DNA of 64,000 nucleotides. Origin: Amorphochlora amoebiformis (Eukaryota; Cercozoa; Chlorarachniophyceae). The first letter of the stretch is position 1; each line of letters opens with the position of its first letter. Location of the stretch: positions 35,159 to 99,158 of the forward strand of contig BAAHQB010000440.1 in assembly GCA_054601695.1 (NCBI GenBank), given 5' to 3'. The notes under the pieces were generated by a model. The model was not told the origin of the DNA, did not search any database, and worked only from the letters and a program-made list of their open reading frames with translations. Shown here piece by piece: positions 62,280 through 64,000 of this stretch. The translations under genes were made by a program, and so were the position numbers.

Positions 62280-62610
62280 TATATTAGTAACATGACTCGT
62301 AACATGATTACAATGTGAATACATGTACAGGTAACACATGTTACGTTACATGTAGTTGTGAATACATGTACATGTAACATGTTACATGTAGTTACCGTCA
62401 TCTTGACAGCACATGATGGTTAGTTACATAGCACGTGATGGTTACATTATATAGCACATGATGGTTAGTTACATAGCACGTGATGGTTACATAGCATATG
62501 ATGGTTACATAGCACATGATGGTTACATAGCACGTGATGGTTACATAGCACGTGATGGTTAGTTACATAGCACGTGATGGTTACATAGCTAGCACGTGAT
62601 AGTTATATCA
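62280..62610. repeat. ACATGTAACATG palindromic repeats and TAGCACGTGATGGTTACA minisatellite
   Basis: 62330-62395 holds overlapping ACATGT / GTAACATGTTAC palindromes. 62405-62600 holds about ten copies of an 18-22-bp unit containing ACATAGCACGTGATGGTT. Each copy has a CACGTG or CACATG E-box-like core. They lie downstream of the putative kinase donor. Confidence 0.85.
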
Positions 62611-62801
62611 TAACTTATATGTATGATAATAAACTTGAACGGTTAAATGCGAATCCTTCAATACAGATCACTTTGTACGTATTGATACTTGTGTATACAT
62701 GTATATAAACACACATAATTATATATATATATATATAATACATATATATATATATACATATAACATATATATATATATATATATAATATATATATATATA
62801 T

Positions 62802-62843
<42 letters not shown>

Positions 62844-63037
62844 TATATATATATATATATATATAATATCTTTTTGTGACTTTTTTATATAAATATTTGT
62901 TAATATATATATATATATATATGTATGTATTATATGCATATATAATATTATATGTAATAATAATAAATATATAGTTATATGTTTACATTATACTATATAT
63001 ATATATATATATATAAATACTACAGTATAAATATTTG

Positions 63038-63072
<35 letters not shown>

Positions 63073-63080
63073 GCATAATT

Positions 63081-63129
<49 letters not shown>

Positions 63130-63162
63130 GTATATTATATATATATATATATATATATTACC

Positions 63163-63203
<41 letters not shown>

Positions 63204-63595
63204 GCGCAACCCATATTTGAGCCTCTCGTCTTTTACCACAAAAGTTGCCAGTATCACAAAAGTTGCCACTACCACAGAAGTTGCCACTACCACAAAAGTT
63301 ACCACAGGTACCAAACGACGTAGTTATACTTAAGAGTGGATACGTATAGCCTATAGCTCTTCCAGCTTTTCATGAGCCTTGCATATGTCATAATTCATCA
63401 TTCCATAGACCGTTGCGCATTACATATATATATATATATAATATTATATATATATATTATAATATACACACACATATATTTATACATATATGTGTAACAC
63501 ACACACGTACACGTACACATATATATATATATATTTAGATATTATACTAGTATGTATATATGTATATATCATTGATTCATTATATGTGTATATAT

Positions 63596-63627
<32 letters not shown>

Positions 63628-63651
63628 TATAATATATATATATATATATTA

Positions 63652-63740
<89 letters not shown>
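62611..63740. repeat. TA arrays with an 18-bp CCACAAAAGTTGCCACTA repeat
   Basis: This is mostly (TA)n. 63232-63308 has four copies of an 18-bp ACCACAAAAGTTGCCA unit. I see no exon. Confidence 0.85.
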
Positions 63741-63750
<10 letters not shown>

Positions 63751-64000
63751 AGTAAATAATATTATAATACTAGCTAGACTAGATAGATATGTTTTTATTA
63801 TACTAGTACTAGTAATATATAATTATAATCTCACGTGAATGTTGAATATGTGAGCTTACTACAACTCATACACATTATCTAAACATCAATAAATCATTGA
63901 ATTTCTTCCTAGATATCCGAGATATCGTCTAGATCGTAGACAACCCACAACGTTTTTCAAGGACCCAGGCAGGCAGATTAGTCGACCACAAGTTTACAAC
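63741..64000 (-). repeat. Right arm of the 16.3-kb inverted repeat (runs off the window)
   Basis: This is the reverse complement of 47670-47930. It includes the CTAG-rich tract with ACTAGTACTAGTA and the sequence around CACGTGAATGTTGAATATG. The match is still near-perfect at base 64000, so the arm extends further. Confidence 0.93.

Overview
The window is nuclear DNA of a eukaryote with intron-dense genes and very large amounts of simple repeat. Six spliced genes can be reconstructed by hand from exons with GT-AG borders and matching reading phases, and a seventh may begin near the right end. Exons have balanced composition and ordinary codon use. Introns are stuffed with (TA)n arrays, CA/TG runs, minisatellites and purine tracts, so most long reading frames here (TYIYIY, SLSLSL or MVCHCMS type) are translated repeats and not genes. 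The conserved proteins (SMC3, ribosomal protein eL13, glutathione S-transferase) fit a protist. A stramenopile or other SAR lineage is my guess and is not shown by the sequence.

Layout. 517-9262 (-): a ~21-exon coiled-coil protein with an Ala/Gln/Glu-rich rod and a Gly-rich tail. 11341-13562 (-): a six-exon Ser/Thr/Pro-rich protein ending in Sel1-like repeats. About 130 bp away, divergent, 13692-36531 (+): one very long gene for an unrecognised multidomain protein with an N-terminal membrane hairpin, EF-hand and IQ-like motifs, and C-terminal Tudor/SH3-like modules. After a CTAG-rich 3'-3' spacer comes SMC3, the cohesin ATPase (38002-45274, -). It is divergent from eL13 (45834-47572, +). From 47670 to the window end is a 16.3-kb segment flanked by a near-identical inverted repeat of at least 260 bp. 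It holds a MITE-like foldback element (48175-48988), a secreted glycoprotein gene (49132-51300, -) and a complete or nearly complete GST gene (53235-61883, -). A possible first exon of a PfkB-type sugar kinase lies at 62131-62202 (+).

The most unusual theme is that partial copies of exon edges (acceptor or donor plus some coding sequence) recur next to the real exon, separated by TA arrays. This is seen in GST (at least four exons), in the giant gene (EF-hand exon and others) and at the stop codon of the coiled-coil gene. Several minisatellites look as if they were seeded from splice sites or a terminal exon. The genes share no obvious pathway. SMC3 and eL13 are housekeeping genes, GST is detoxification, and the others are structural or unknown. 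I found no CRISPR array, no transposase and no RNA gene I could support.
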